This document shows, piece after piece, positions 34,801-47,031 of a stretch of 64,000 bases of DNA. The position numbers were made by a program, and so were the translations under genes. Within the stretch, counting starts at the first letter, position 1. The number at the start of each line of letters is the position of its first letter. The stretch lies in the NCBI GenBank assembly GCA_000827265.1, contig KN834749.1:2469500-2533499 (forward strand). Direction: 5' to 3'. Below the pieces are notes generated by a model, which had not been told where the DNA came from, did not search any database, and saw only the letters and a list, made by a program, of their open reading frames with translations. Source of the stretch: Collybiopsis luxurians FD-317 M1. Lineage: Eukaryota > Basidiomycota > Agaricomycetes > Agaricales > Omphalotaceae.

Positions 34801-37235
34801 ATTCAGCGGCTTCCACTCCGCACTCAGCCTAAGCTTCCCACTTTTGCAATTACTCAACGGGAACCAATCCCTCGCTTCATTCCTGGCAGTCAACAGATCG
34901 GTGAGCTTGATAGACATGTAGCCCACCACTGGGTCTTTGAGGAAATCACGATCGTCAATGACTTTTACCGTAATGACAGAAGAATTCTTATCAGCGCAGA
35001 GGAACTCGTGAGGCTCCTCCCAAACAGGACTATTGGAATGTTTGATACATTTGGTGGCATAGTTCGCCTTGTTGGCACTGCCGAGATAGACTTTAGCAAC
35101 GGGATTGAGATCTCCAGAGAGGGACTTGGTGTGGTCGAGCTCTTTGGCTTGGTGTACGGTGAGACGGACAATTCCAACTTCTGATAAGGCAAATGATGGT
35201 TAGTTCGATTCATTCGAACTAGTGCATTTGCGTCGACTCACTAGTGTCTGGAATCTCGTGTCCTTCCTCGGCTTTCAGCACAGGGTAAAAGGAGATGTCA
35301 TATTTAAGCTCTCCTCTATCTTTCCCATCCTTCAAAAGTTGCGTAGTAAGTCCTTCCCGAACGGCGTCCTCCTGCAGTTGAGCAAGCTCGAATGTAGTAG
35401 TACCGAGTAGCGTATCCTTCCGGTGATCGTTGAAGTCGTATAAATGCAAGTTGAGCGACTCAGATAACGAATTAACCAATACAAATTTGGTCTCCATCCA
35501 GGTTGGGTTATATCTGCCAAACGCGTCAGCGGCGCATTGATGGAGAACCAGATTAGGAAACGCACGTATTCGACTTGTACTTTGTGTGCGCCAGCTCTGC
35601 ACGGTTGTTGATAGCAATTGCAACATAAGGATCAGGCGTTCCACCACCGATTTTGGTTCCTTTAATGCCCCGAGCGGAAATGACTGTGACCTGGAGAACT
35701 CCAATAGCAGAATCGAGAGGTGTGCCTGAAAGCAATTGTTCCAAATTTAGAGTGAACACGTTCGGGTCGTACATCATCGGCTGTAGAGTGGCGTGTGTCA
35801 TATCTCGAATGAAGCTGGACAAGCCGGGGATCTGTGAAAAGGAAGCGAGTTAATTCGGTCAGCGTGGACGAGGAAATTGGAACGCACATTAGCGATATCA
35901 AAGCCAAAAGTCTCCCCTCCAATAGGTTTGAGCACGTAGTCGATTACAGGCTTCTCCAAGAAACAAATGTCAACAATTTGAACGTGAGGAAAATTGGACA
36001 TGAGCTTCATGCGAATACGCATGAGACCGCTGAATGTGATGTCCTCGAGGAGGATAGGCATAGCAGCCGTTGCCAAACCTTTCCCAACGCGTACCGAGAG
36101 AACGATCTTTGGGTTGACTTTCCCCGCAGCTTGCCTAGGGGTCATATCAGACACATCGTTCGGGGTGAACGAAATGCCCCAGTCCATCATGACAATATCA
36201 TCTTCGGTTTTGGGAAACGTCCTAACTTTGTCGATACGAGGTGCCTTGGTTCCGAGTGTAAACGTACTGAGACGTATAGAGTCAAGGAATGCGGGGGTGT
36301 TGGTACTGAGAATCTGGTCGACAGAGCTTACGATGGTTGTCGAGAGCACCGGCTCGTATATCAACCAGAATCGATCCAAAAAGTTGTTGATCCAATCCGC
36401 AGACTCGTGTTCGGAAGCCAAACGCGTCTTTACGAGTTCTCTCTGGATATCATCACGCGACTGCCTTCGCGTTCGTTCCATCGAAGTAGTGTAATACGTA
36501 TTGCATGTCGCGAGGACAATAAATAACCACCCCCATCCGAAATGAAAACGTGTTAGGAAATGAGAAGCAAATACGGCCTAGAACAATGGATAATTGTGTA
36601 AGTGGCGTCATTTTCGATTGCATGCGGCGGGGGCAACTCTGGGTAAGACTACTCACAAAGACGATGATGGCAGCGTTATGGTACCAATCGCCGTAAAATT
36701 GCTCGTTAAGGAACAGATGAAGGACTGAGCGGTCTTTTTCCTCGCCTTCTGGTACCGGGGGTTGATCGATACCCGAGACTGCGCGCCAGCCCACCTGATA
36801 CCATTCGGGGATGTTGGGAACAGGGCCTGAAGGCATTGCGCCAGGAGGCGACGGTGTGGAGTCGTCAGCGGTTGGAACAGTAGCAGCGTCTGTCTGCTGA
36901 ATCTTCTTTTCTCCGTCGACGTCCTGAATGTTGATTGTTGGAATCACATTTGATTTGCCATGGTCAATCTGAACCTCTGAACCATCGACGGTGTTAGAAA
37001 AGGCATAAAGAGGCAACAATGACCAACCTCGCTCGCCCCCTTCCTCAGACTTCTGCTGAACCCCTTTCAGCTGCTCCTTGCCTTTCCCTGCAGCGGCAGC
37101 CTTTTGAGCAGGAGAAGCATCTGGGTCAAAGGTGTGGACTGCGACGCGCCCTGAACTGGCATCTTGTTTGAGTTGGTCTTCTGGGGCATTGACGCCGCCA
37201 TTGAGGGAACCATTGCCATCGCCGTCGGCGGGCAT
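31878..37235 (-). CDS. TCB1: Tricalbin-like ER-plasma membrane tether (SMP and C2 domains)
   Basis: Tethers cortical ER to plasma membrane and moves lipids at contact sites. Seen: start MPADGDGNGSLNGGVNAPED, an acidic linker, a hydrophobic hairpin (AAIIVFAVFASHFLTRF, FGWGWLFIVLATCNTYY), then an SMP domain (SADWINNFLDRFWLIYEPVL, FTLGTKAPRIDKVRTFP, DIVMMDWGISFTPND, LMRIRMKLMSNFPHVQIVDI, LEKPVIDYVLKPIGGETFGF). Several C2 domains follow: GVLQVTVISARGIKG with PDPYVAI, others near 34.9 kb and 33.2 kb (YERVGKSDPFAVFVLNGQRV), and a last one near 32.4 kb. The C-terminus ends in a Ser/Arg tail and KGGDDD. About 1,450 residues with many introns, matching tricalbin size. Confidence 0.92.
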
Positions 37236-37851
37236 TGTGGAGAGTAAGAGAAGGAAGAAGAAGAAAAGATGGTGGGGAGAAAGAGAACGTGAATGGCGAA
37301 ATGATGCGCTCTGTTAAATGATGTCAGTAAGGCGCTAAATGGCAGACGCCCGCTTGAACTAAATGGGGCCCCGACATCTAGTGCCTGCCTCAGTACAGCC
37401 TTCAGAACATCTGTATACTGCGCAACTGTGGAATATAGCCATTGACCTTTCATATGCTATGTGTACTGGAATTCCCCGCGACCGCGAACCTTGAAAGCAT
37501 CCAGCCTAAAGGGCCGCTGTTCGGCTAATCTCGGAGTCCGAGTTGGGCTTGTCAGGTCAAAACTATCCTGGACTTTCGTCCGAGCAAGCCATCAGTCCGG
37601 ATAATCCGTTTTCCCGTGTAAAATGAGCAAACTACAGTAAAGAAAAAAAAAAAATTTTTTTTCTGTATTTCAATCAGTTTCGAAGCAACTATCAAAGATT
37701 CAAAGTGGGCGTCGCGTCCAACAAATTCACGAGCGCGAAGGAAGGAGGGGTTTGCCGCGCTGCCGAATGATGACGCAACTTGCTTGGTCGTGCGTGCAAA
37801 GGCTTTAGCCTCGGACCATACTGCCATCCCCATCCCCAACAAATTCATGCA
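37236..37851. other. Divergent intergenic region between tricalbin and UGO1
   Basis: About 615 bases between two start codons pointing apart. It contains an A-run and T-run around 37636-37662 (a possible poly-dA:dT promoter element). No gene seen. Confidence 0.5.
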
Positions 37852-39426
37852 ATGAACTCTTCCTCTTCCCTTCGAGACCTCTATTCAGATCCTTCTTCAG
37901 CCTGGTCATTCTCTCCTGCACCCATAAACTCAACGACTACCACCACCACCACTTCCCCTGGGTCCGGTCCTAGCACTTGGAAAACAGCAGTCAGACCCCC
38001 ACACAATTCCATCTTTGACCTTTCACCAGACCTTAAAGATGTCTCTGACATTAACATCATCCACGTTCTCAGAACCGTACTGGCATCCGCCATGCTGCAG
38101 TACACGAGTAATGCTATCGCTATGCCTTGGGAAGTCGGCAAACTGCTCTTACAAGTACAATGGGTTCCGAGGGATGCTCAGGACTCTGACGTGATTCATG
38201 AAGTGCCTGAAGAGGAAGAGGTACGAAACGTCACCCCTCACCCTAATGTCATTCACGTATCCGGAAATTACAGACAAGCGACTCGGACGGCGAAGACGAT
38301 TCATATTTTGCCGATCCAGGTGCAACTTCCTCCAATAGATCTCCAGAAACACTTCGAGATGAAAGCATCTCAACTCGACAACGCATATACGACGACGATT
38401 CACGACCAGAGTATATCATACCCCTAGGTCCCCAAGACGGCGTATGGGGAATGATCAAGCGAATAGGTAGCTTCCGAGGCGAGGGCTGGCTTGCGTTATG
38501 GAAAGGTACAACTCTTATTTCTCCTTTCTAAACTTTTGATAACCTCCACACCCCTTTCAGGCCTTTTAACCTCCTGCATAACCGAAGTCCTCTCCTCTAC
38601 CATCCAACCCATCATCCACACTACCCTTCAATCCATCTTCCTACCCCCAACAACCCTGTACCACCAACCCCCAATCCTCCTCCCCGTCGCATCACACCTA
38701 ATCACCGGATTCCTTGTATCCCCCCTCGACCTCATCCGCACCCGCCTAATCGTCCAATCCTTCCTCCCCAGCTACCGGACATACTCCGGCCCCCTAGACG
38801 CACTCAACCAAATCCTGCGCAACGAAGGAGGCCTCAAAGGAATCTACCTCCACCCCCACCTACTCTTCCCAACCCTCATCGACTGCACCCTCCGACCCCT
38901 CGTCGCCCTCGCCCTACCAGGCATCATCGCATCCTACGTCGGCGCACACATTTCAGAAGAAAACAACCCCATCGCCTGGGGGATAGCCGAGTTGGCGGGG
39001 AGTTGCCTGGGATTGCTGTTGACGTTGCCTTTTGAGACTGTGCGAAGGAGGTTGCAGGTACAGACGCGGGGGAACGCGAGGCCTATTGCAGGATGCGTAG
39101 GTTTACGCCCGTTGCCGTACTACGGTGTCGTGGACACGCTATGGCGGATCCTCACTGAAGAACGCTCGGATGTTCCCGTAAATCATAGGCATTCGAGGAA
39201 ACAGCGCCCGAGTCGCGGTGGGAGTGGTGGTGGTGCGGCTGCCAAAGAAGGAACCGGCGAAACGGTGACGGGTGCTGAGAAGGAAGATGAGGGATGGTTT
39301 AGGAATACGGGTATTGGGCAGCTTTATCGTGGACTTGGGATGAGGTTGGGCGCAAGCGCGATTGTATTTGTGTTGGCGATCGTCAGTGGTGGAGAGGATT
39401 CGGATAGTGGTTGGGCAGAGTTGTAG
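37852..39426 (+). CDS. UGO1: UGO1-like mitochondrial outer-membrane fusion protein
   Basis: Carrier-like protein of the mitochondrial outer membrane that links Fzo1 and Mgm1 in fusion. Seen: start MNSSSSLRDLYSDPSSAWSF (the LRDLY.DPS..W opening is typical), LRTVLASAMLQYTSNAIAMP and WEVGKLLLQVQWVPRD, an acidic linker with an intron of about 55 nt joining EEEE to TSDSDGEDDS, then GVWGMIKRIGSFRGEGWLAL and WKG. A second intron follows, then ITGFLVSPLDLIRTRLIVQ with the carrier P-x-D/E signature, and LLTLPFETVRRRLQVQT with a second. The tail holds GQLYRGLGMRLGASAIVF. The upstream in-frame ATG is in a likely leader, so the internal one was chosen. Confidence 0.87.
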
Positions 39427-39677
39427 AGCGTGTGGAAGTAGAATCTCAATAGCATATCTCATTCATTTAACTTTCTAACAAATGCTTGGTAAATTATTGA
39501 CTGGAAGCTTGACGCTGAGAGAATTAGCAGCGTTATGGTTGACGGTGCTCCAGTTCGTTTTTTCCCTGAATAATTGTTCTGGGCAGCCTCATCTCGTATC
39601 CTGAAAGGGTTTAGTATTTTGAACAGAGAAGCGCAGTTCTGGAGTCATACACCAGATGGATCAGATGCTGAACAGGC

Positions 39678-39973
39678 TCATGATCGAATTCTAATTTCAG
39701 ACGTAGCAAAAGTAAGAAAACCATACGAGAAATTCAACAAGTAGTCTTGCGTACAGGTATATAATGACCGTCTGATAAGGATAATCGTGACTAACCGTAA
39801 TTTTCATCGTTCATGCGAAGGGACCCACCAACCAAAGCGAAAAATACAACAAGGATAACAGCGGATAAAGAAAACGAGAACGAATATGGAAACGGATCAT
39901 GTCCACTGGAGTCCATGCAATAGAAACCTCTAAAGAACACCCAATATGAGGATAATAAAAACCTTGGCACCAT
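39678..39973 (-). CDS. Candidate small single-helix protein (uncertain)
   Basis: A possible small gene between convergent UGO1 and the Nudix gene. Seen: start MVPR, a possible short intron, then GFYCMDSSGHDPFPYSFSFS, a hydrophobic helix SAVILVVFFALVGG and LRMNDENY. A GT...AG intron of about 50 nt would join this to DYLLNFSYGFLTFATSEIRI and a stop. No family recognised. The helix and clean splice sites argue for a gene; the small size and weak first intron argue against. It could also be 3' UTR sequence. Confidence 0.25.
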
Positions 39974-40001
39974 CGTCAGCCCGTCGTAATCCCACTAGAA
40001 C

Positions 40002-41540
40002 TCATGATGTGAAGATCCACCAGCCCGCAAAAGCCAGTCCGAAAAGTATACCAAGGGCGCGAGCGACTATGACAACAACCAAAGCCTTCCGAATAGCGGC
40101 ATAAAACGTACTCAGGGCTTGGCCGGACCAATTGATTCTGGCAAAATAAAAGACATAAGGGTCGAGGGCAGTTTAAAATGACAGAATCAACTTACCGTCG
40201 ATCATTTGCACCTCCTGACCTTATACCCGCTTCCCAACCTCTGACGATTTCTCGGTACCGTTTCCCGAAGACCCTGCAATGAAAAACCAGGAGTAAGAAA
40301 CCGTTGACGAGATATCAAAAGTGATACGAACCAAATCCAGAAGTTGACGTCAGGGTATGAGAATTTTGGGAAAACACTAGCTAAACTTGGAGCAACGACT
40401 TCCATTCGCAAACCTTCGGGAGTCCCATGATACGGTAATTGCATTACCGATGACGAGAAAGGGGATGAGGCGCGAGAAGTGATTCCTTTTGATTCGGACC
40501 TGACTTCCAGCTTGTTGAATGAAGAAGGTAGAGGCATGATCATGTATGACATCAGGTCAAGTGTCATCCCCAAAGAAAGTCCCCAAAGTTTGAGAATCTG
40601 AGGAGAGTTCGCGTCGGAGGGTGGAGGCAATGATGAACAAGGATGTAAAATGATGGCAGGGAACTGCATGCTTCCAACAAGAGCGCGTACAAGCAGTTTG
40701 AGCGCGACAGAATGTTTAGGTGCGAGACGCGAGGCAGCATCGACAGTAACATGCGACCACTGGGGAGGTGTAATTGGTGACACGAGACTTTCGAGAGGAA
40801 CCCAGTACAGAGTTGTCGAAGGTATGGGATCAGGGGCAGGAGCACTTGGTGTGACTTGGAGGAATACAAAAGGAGAAAGAATCATCAGAAGACGTTTTCC
40901 AAGCGAAGTGGTGATTTCGCGGTCATCGAGTTGTCCTATACATAGATAATCTTTTTCCGCGAGGTCTATACCAATTTCCTCCCAAGTTTGCCGAAGAGCT
41001 GTGAGAGAGTTCAAGTTGTTATCTGCAAGCTAAGAATAGCGTGCACGTACCTGTGTACATTCCTCCCTCGTCATCAGGTTCTGTCCGACCTCCAGGAAAT
41101 GCAACATGAGCTTCATGACGACTTTTAGTACGAGGTTGAGAGTGGGCAGTCTCTTCAGGAAGAGGGGTTTCTCTTCGCAAAAAGAGTATTTCTGCCCGAG
41201 CGTTTGGATCTTTGACCCAGTCAAGTTCAAAGAATTCGGAAAGAGTTGGTTGGGCAGAATGCGATGAAGGCTGAGAATGAGGAGAAGGAACCACTCGAAT
41301 AAGGATAGCAACTGAAGCTCTTCTAGGCTCTTTGAAAGAAGTCAAGGACACGGTAGAGAGCGAGATAAGGAACTGAAACTTACGAGTTGGAGGAGAAGAG
41401 ATAATTCTAGGTGGAGTGATTCTAATTCTGTGAAGAGCTCTTGAAAGCAATGGGGTAATTGCGAATGGTTTTTCTGATGTACATCAAATTGTGAGTATAC
41501 CTGTAAAAGGCCAGAACATTCAAAATGATTTACCAGACAT
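40002..41540 (-). CDS. Nudix hydrolase with C-terminal membrane anchor
   Basis: Predicted nucleoside-diphosphate-X hydrolase; substrate unknown, though the context FPGG followed by a Nudix box resembles the CoA/NUDT7-8 type. Seen: exon 1 is only MS plus one base, then EKPFAITPLLSRALHRIRIT, ASVAILIRVV, AEILFLRRETPLPEE, HEAHVAFPGGRTEPDDEGG and ALRQTWEEIGIDL. The Nudix core reads RQTWEEIGI instead of the usual REUxEExGU. A second exon carries ILSPFVFLQVTPSAPAP, TTLYWVPLESLVSP and a region with LWGLSLGMTLDLMSY. The C-terminus is VFGKRYREIVRGWEAGIRSG, then a helix (LVVVIVARALGILFGLAFAG) ending WWIFTS. Five introns. Confidence 0.82.
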
Positions 41541-41799
41541 GTTAGTTCAGTGCAAGATTATGTTTTTTCTCTTGGGGAAGCGGGCGCTAAAACTTATTGG
41601 GGTTCCCACGTCTGTATATGTTTTCGTTCCGACTTCCGCTAATTGCAAAATTACTTTTGAAACTGATTTCAATCACGGTCTGGACTATAGGCATAAGTAC
41701 ATGGACAGTTTACTGCTTGCAAGCACAAGAAAAAGAAAGAAGAAAGTCGTGTGACTCCCAAAAAGAGTTTCGTAGCTTTCGCTTTGACCATTCCGGAAG

Positions 41800-43520
41800 T
41801 CAGGTGGCGCGAATATTACCACTCTTGATGCGCTCATTCAGCGCGTAAGTACTAGCCCTGAGATTATTCACCAAATACACCCTTCTCTTCCAAAGCTCAT
41901 GCTTCGTATACCTTTCTGGCTTCTGAAACTCGTCTGCGGATTTCGGCCCATCATGGCTTAGTTTCCAACTACCCAACTTTTTCCCCCATCTCATCGCCAT
42001 TTCTTCGTTTCCCAATGCCGTATAGCACAACATGATCATCATGAGATTCGTTTCATAGTGTGGAGAGTTTTCATGGCCGTCGTCCTCCAGAAGAGATATC
42101 TGAACGAGCGAACGCTTGATGATATGGTCGTCAGTGATGTCAGAGTTTTTCAACCAATTAGTGAAATCGTCTGTCGTTGGCGTTCCTTTGATAAATTGCT
42201 CTCGTCGTCTGTCTCCGAGTTTCGGCTTCTTGCAAGATGGGCAGGTACATACAATGTCATAATTCTTGAGTTGTGCCTGGCGGGTAGCGTAGGGCTCGAG
42301 TAGGTTTATGAACGAAACGGTTACTTCTTCGTCCTTTGCGATCTTCCGCGTAGCACGTAACTGCATCGAGAACGACGCCGTATCCCAATACCTTTCTGCA
42401 TTTGGTCGACAGCTAGTTCTCGAGTGAGGCGAATACAAGAAGAATCATTCAAAGGATGATTTACCTGTGATTGATCTGAGACAATTCGAGGCAAACGCCG
42501 CTATAGGCTCCCAAACCATCCTCCAGACCTGTAACGGAGACCCAAAAATGTTGAATCATCATTGGAATTTCAAATATACGAACTCTGTTACCTGGATCTT
42601 CCAAGTCTGGCAGCCTAAACCCGTTTGTCTTGACGATTCCTATGATAGACTTTTTGCCGCCAGTTTTCTTCTCATGAATGTCCCGGAGCTTCCAGAACGC
42701 CTCCCGATCCTCTTCGATCAGTCGAGAAAGCGCAGTCTTCAGGGTGATGGGCCACTGCTCCCTAATAACTTCACCTGCTTCATGTGGAGATAGATATTCG
42801 CCAAAAATGTCTCCACCTCTCGTCAGCGCCGGTACGACAAGAACAGGCCGCTCTGAGAAGATTAGATCGCCCATCTGCAGTTCCCTCTTGGCGTACAGTC
42901 CGGGAAGCGGTTTTTTCGTAGACTCGGTTTGCGATCCGCGATAGTACACGCGTTTATCTGGCTGGAGAAGAGGCTGGGGGAACGAAGGCGCGTTCAGAAT
43001 TTTATTCTTAATGAATCCTGTAACAAGGCATTCAGCCCAGCCGTCTGGGTTGCTGGCGCGAGTGGCGTTATCCAGCTGGGCAGGCAGGGTGGTACAGATG
43101 AGTTCGTGGTGTTCGTAGTTGACGTTATCGTGAGGACTTTCTTCGGTAAACTGGTAGGCTTTGAGTTCAATCTCGTCATCTATGTTCAGTTTCAAAAAAT
43201 GGATATGTAAACTTGACCTGGCTAGAACGAACCATTAGAGTCGAGATTCAGAGGTTTCAATTGATGAATAATTCTCTGGTCCTTCTTGTAACTAGTTAGA
43301 TTTTCATCTTGTTGTAATGTCAGACAAGAGTAAACTGTCAAAGCACAATACAGCATTCACCGTCTGGCCTAGGTGCGTCTTGGGTCGCGTCAGGGACTTT
43401 TTTAGTGTTATCTGACTCTACAGGTCGAGATCCAGGCTTAGTGCAGTTAACGCGAGCTCGAAGGGTTTCGATCGATATGACCTCTTTGCCCTTTTTTCTG
43501 TTGAGAAAACCTCTCCTCAT
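41800..43520 (-). CDS. SET-domain protein, SMYD-like
   Basis: Predicted protein lysine methyltransferase. Seen: start MRRGFLNRKKGKEVISIETL, a middle part with YEHHELICTTLPAQLDN, then GLYAKRELQMGDLIFSERPV (start of SET) and a helical insert (EVIREQWPITLKTALSRLIE). Next comes the SAM-binding motif SQINHSCRPNAERYWD, created by an intron whose acceptor is GAACTAG, then TRKIAKDEEVTVSFINLLEP and a post-SET zinc motif CTCPSCKKPKLGDRR. A helical tail follows, typical of SMYD-type proteins. I see no MYND finger in the insert. Four to five introns. Confidence 0.85.
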
Positions 43521-43960
43521 GGTGATGGAATTGGATAAAGAGCCAAAGAGCCAAAATGGTCAAGATGTGGCCTGCACGCATTTGTAAGTATCTCGATTAG
43601 GCAATCAAAAATCCTTCTATCGAGATCGTTGCAAATCAAAGGTTTTCTAGGTCATCGTAAACAAGGAATACAGCGGTATTTGACGATATGTGCTACAGAG
43701 TTTATTAATTGAAAAAAAGAAAAGGGTTAGCGCGAATGCAGCCAGTTTGAAAAAGAACGAACTTCACGATTATCGGCCGGATATCTCTAAGCGCCGAGGC
43801 GCTTATAAATGGAATTTATCGCAAACACCGCTGCAACAGATTACACAGTCTTTGGTGCTCGAGTATGTTTCCTGATCTGAGGAATATAATCTAACGTGTC
43901 TGGCCAAGGAAACCTATTGAACAAAGTGACCAGCTGTATATATACATGAACCTCATTTTG

Positions 43961-44330
43961 GCCAGTCAGATCACTTTCCGTCAAAGCATCCTTTCAGACA
44001 GTTAGAAGGCGCACTATTAGTTCTTTGAAGAGGTCAGCCGTCTAACTTTCCGGACTTGCCGAATCTGGAGAGAGAACTACAAGTAGTGACACAAATTATC
44101 ACTGCCACTCTTCTGGTTGAGGTCCAGAAATAAATCGAGGTCGGGTGGCACTCTTTGGGCCCCCTCGCCAGGTCTCCTTCCGTAAAAGCATCCTATCAAA
44201 CAATTAGTAGGCACGCTGTCCGTCCTTTACACCGGTAAGCCTTTCACCTTTCTGCATTTGTCGGAATACCTATTTTTGCAACTGAGAACCAAGAGTTGTG
44301 ACACAAATTGTCACCTGGCTTCTAATTGGG
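43961..44330. repeat. Degenerate direct duplication, about 150 bp, period about 200-210 bp
   Basis: Copy 1 spans about 43961-44102 and copy 2 about 44160-44314. Shared blocks occur in the same order: CCGT(C/A)AAAGCATCCT at 43978 and 44180, a TTAG(A/T)AGGC block shortly after, and GTGACACAAATT(A/G)TCAC at 44086 and 44298. Substitutions and small indels separate the copies, so this is an old duplication. No coding frame is shared. Confidence 0.6.
44298..44314. repeat. Perfect 6-bp-arm palindrome GTGACACAAATTGTCAC
   Basis: GTGACA and TGTCAC are exact inverse complements separated by five bases. Copy 1 of the duplicated segment has the same element with one mismatch (44086-44102). It could be a protein-binding site: TGTCA cores are known targets of TALE-class homeodomains. 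Chance is possible. Confidence 0.5.
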
Positions 44331-47023
44331 CACACCCGATTGTTCTCAGACGTCTGTAAGATACTATCAACTGCACAGACGACATCAGTAAAACCAGAGT
44401 GAACCTAACGCTAATCCTAATGGCTGATGGCATTGAGCAGATGGACGGTCCTCATCGAGGTTGAGACTAGGAACGCGTATGGTTTCCACTGCTCCGACAG
44501 TCTATCGTCTGTATCAGTATGTGCTCCTTGACAGCCCAATTACGACTAAAACGCTCAAGACTGTCGATTGGGAGCGGTTTTCTGTCAACTATAGGAAGCA
44601 CGGCGGCAGAAGTTCATCCGCTTCTGGTTCTTGATGCTTGCGCCTCGGGGCAAGGCGTTCCCAAACTCTGGAAATCATTTTCGAACCCTGGTCGTGATGG
44701 CTGCCTTGCAACTGAACAATCTGTCGGAGACGATTGGAGCGTGAACCTGAAAGATCCCGCTCTCAACCTTGCATCAAAGATAACGGCCTTCCGTTAGTTT
44801 AACAAAGGTAGCTATAGCCTATAGGCAATCTGGATGTCTCTTACCGCTATCCTAGGCTCGTTCTGGAGAGTTAGACCAACGAGAGCTCGAGCAGACGGAA
44901 GATAGAAACGAAGGGGCCGACTGAAATCTGTCTAGGCAGAGTAAAGTTGATGAAATCAAGGCGAGGAAATTTGATATGCAAACTTTTCAGTCAGCATAGG
45001 ACCTATGCACAAGGTATAGCCTGTACCTCTTTGTCTGCAATTCTACCTCCTGTCAACACCGCGGCAGACAGACACATGCAGATATTTATAGGAAGCAAGG
45101 GCACTATCTGGACATTTCGCCGCCGTCTAGCCTCCCGTCCAAGATATGCAGCACTGAATATGGACTATTAATATCTTCAAGTTGAAGCAAAGCTCTTGGG
45201 AAGTCCAAAGTTCAGGATCATAATACAGCGTCGGAGAAAGAGGCACAATAGTTTGGAAAGCCTGGAAGCCCGATTTCGGTTTTAAACTAAGCACGTTCGT
45301 ATCCATCGAGAATTTTGGATCAAACTCTACGTCTACTCATCAAGGGGGCGCGAGGTACGGGATCTCGTCTGGTGAATGTATGCGCATCCCGGGTCGCATC
45401 GCGTCACTGGCCCGCGGGCCGCCCTGTTCGCAGATCAGCGTGATCATCGTTTCTCATTTCAACGCATCCGATTTTCCACTACAGGCGAAATACTCTGCTT
45501 ATCCCAATATGGCGCGCGCAAAGTTCTTTTCAATTGAAATAAAAAGAAAAAAAAAAGATTGAACGCATTTAAGGCGTTAATGATTGTGTATATCCGCGGA
45601 AAATCTTTCTTCAATCATTTGATTTTCTTAAAACATGCATACATCCTGATCTTAACGGCATATCTGTATCGAGATTGTCATCAACGCATTTTTCCGAGCT
45701 CGCCCAGCTCAGCCCAGCCCTAAGAAATAATTGCGCAGCTGCGCCGACATCTCCTTACAGGGCATGGTCGGGTCCTTGTCGGAGATACAGAATCGCATTC
45801 AGCAGGGGTGCATAGGAAGGGATTAAGACTGCGTCGGCACTAATAGTCATGACATGATGTTTAAGCTATGAAAAGGATCGTCGGAAGCTCTGTCCGACAA
45901 CTTTGGCGAAGCGTCGATTGAGTGCAATATCAGGGAAAATTGCCAGATCACCTAGATTTCTTGTGCGTACTCGGCTCCGACATTGTTCATCTATCTTAAA
46001 CTCCTGGATCAATGGAAGACGAAGCGAGCGATGCACGCAGAATACTTAACTTGTGGGGCCAAAGGAAGGTAGGGCTCTTCGAGGTCCAAGGGAACAAAAG
46101 GTAAGGAAAGGAAAGGTGTGAAACGCGCATTCGCCATGCTGGGAAGAACGTTCTCTCGCCCATTCATACAACCTTAATCATTCACAATCCATCAACGTAT
46201 TCAAAGCACCGAGGACCTATTACCACGTTCTCTGCAATCTGTGTCAGACTGTAAATCATCATCTGGCGCTCAGCGTGCTCCTCGATCTGATTCTTTCATC
46301 AGCGTTTCTTGAGCTCTGAACGTTTCCAATCCCTCGGAAGTCCGAGTCCGAACAATTGCCATCGGCCGATTCTTTATGAAGCGCAGAGGCTTGTAAAACT
46401 GGCAATATTCGCAAGGACAACAAACAGTCCCGTCGGCCGATAGTTGGGTATACCCAAGAAGTAGGAAACATTCCCATTACCTTTCCCTTGTGCACGATGC
46501 CAATCACCATCCACTCATATCACAGGAGAGCCGGAGTTTTCCGTTCCGCAATACGTCGTGTGCAAATATCAGGCATGAAGGCGTTCCGAAGCCCAGAGTC
46601 AGATTTCATTCCGAGGCGAATCGTTGTTGGCCAAAACAACCATAACCGCTGTCCTTCAAAGTAATGAGTAGGGTCAAATGTTGACAGTCAACCTCATGCA
46701 CGAGGAGTAAACCATTGGAAATTTTTAGCACGCTTGAGAAAAGTCGTTAGCAGGGCTTATGGACCATGAACGAAAAGGCACACTATTGACGCTTTCGTGA
46801 ACCCCATAGGTAAAGGCACGGGTCCAGCGGAAGCCTGAATAAAACGGCTTTCTGGAAGACACCTTGAGATGTTTTAGCTTGGCATAGCCCCTTCGAGTCC
46901 GAAGAGAATAATCTGAGAAAGGGATGTGGTATCCGTGGGATGAACTGTGCATATCAGTCCAAAATCAACTTCCTTGTTTGCACGATAGATCCAGGATGTT
47001 CCTTTACAACAGCAATATGACCG

Positions 47024-47031
47024 TATATAAA
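47024..47031 (+). promoter_or_regulatory. TATA-like box upstream of small-protein gene A
   Basis: TATATAAA lies 142 bases before the ATG at 47166. The paralogous gene has TATAAAG 144 bases before its first ATG, a near-identical spacing that supports both start choices. Function inferred from sequence only. Confidence 0.45.

Noticed and set aside
41491..41848. Plus-strand frames upstream of the SET-domain gene's stop
   Set aside because: They sit opposite the Nudix start and the SET gene 3' end and show no protein-like composition.
43338..43520. Frame ending CIVL that looks like a CaaX mating-pheromone tail
   Set aside because: The terminal codons lie inside an intron of the SET-domain gene (donor GTGAATG after CCAGACG), and the protein continues into the SMYD-like exons. 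It is not a short free-standing precursor.
44675..44700. TTCGAACCCTGG, resembling a tRNA T-arm
   Set aside because: No matching acceptor stem, D-arm or anticodon stem could be found around it on either strand.
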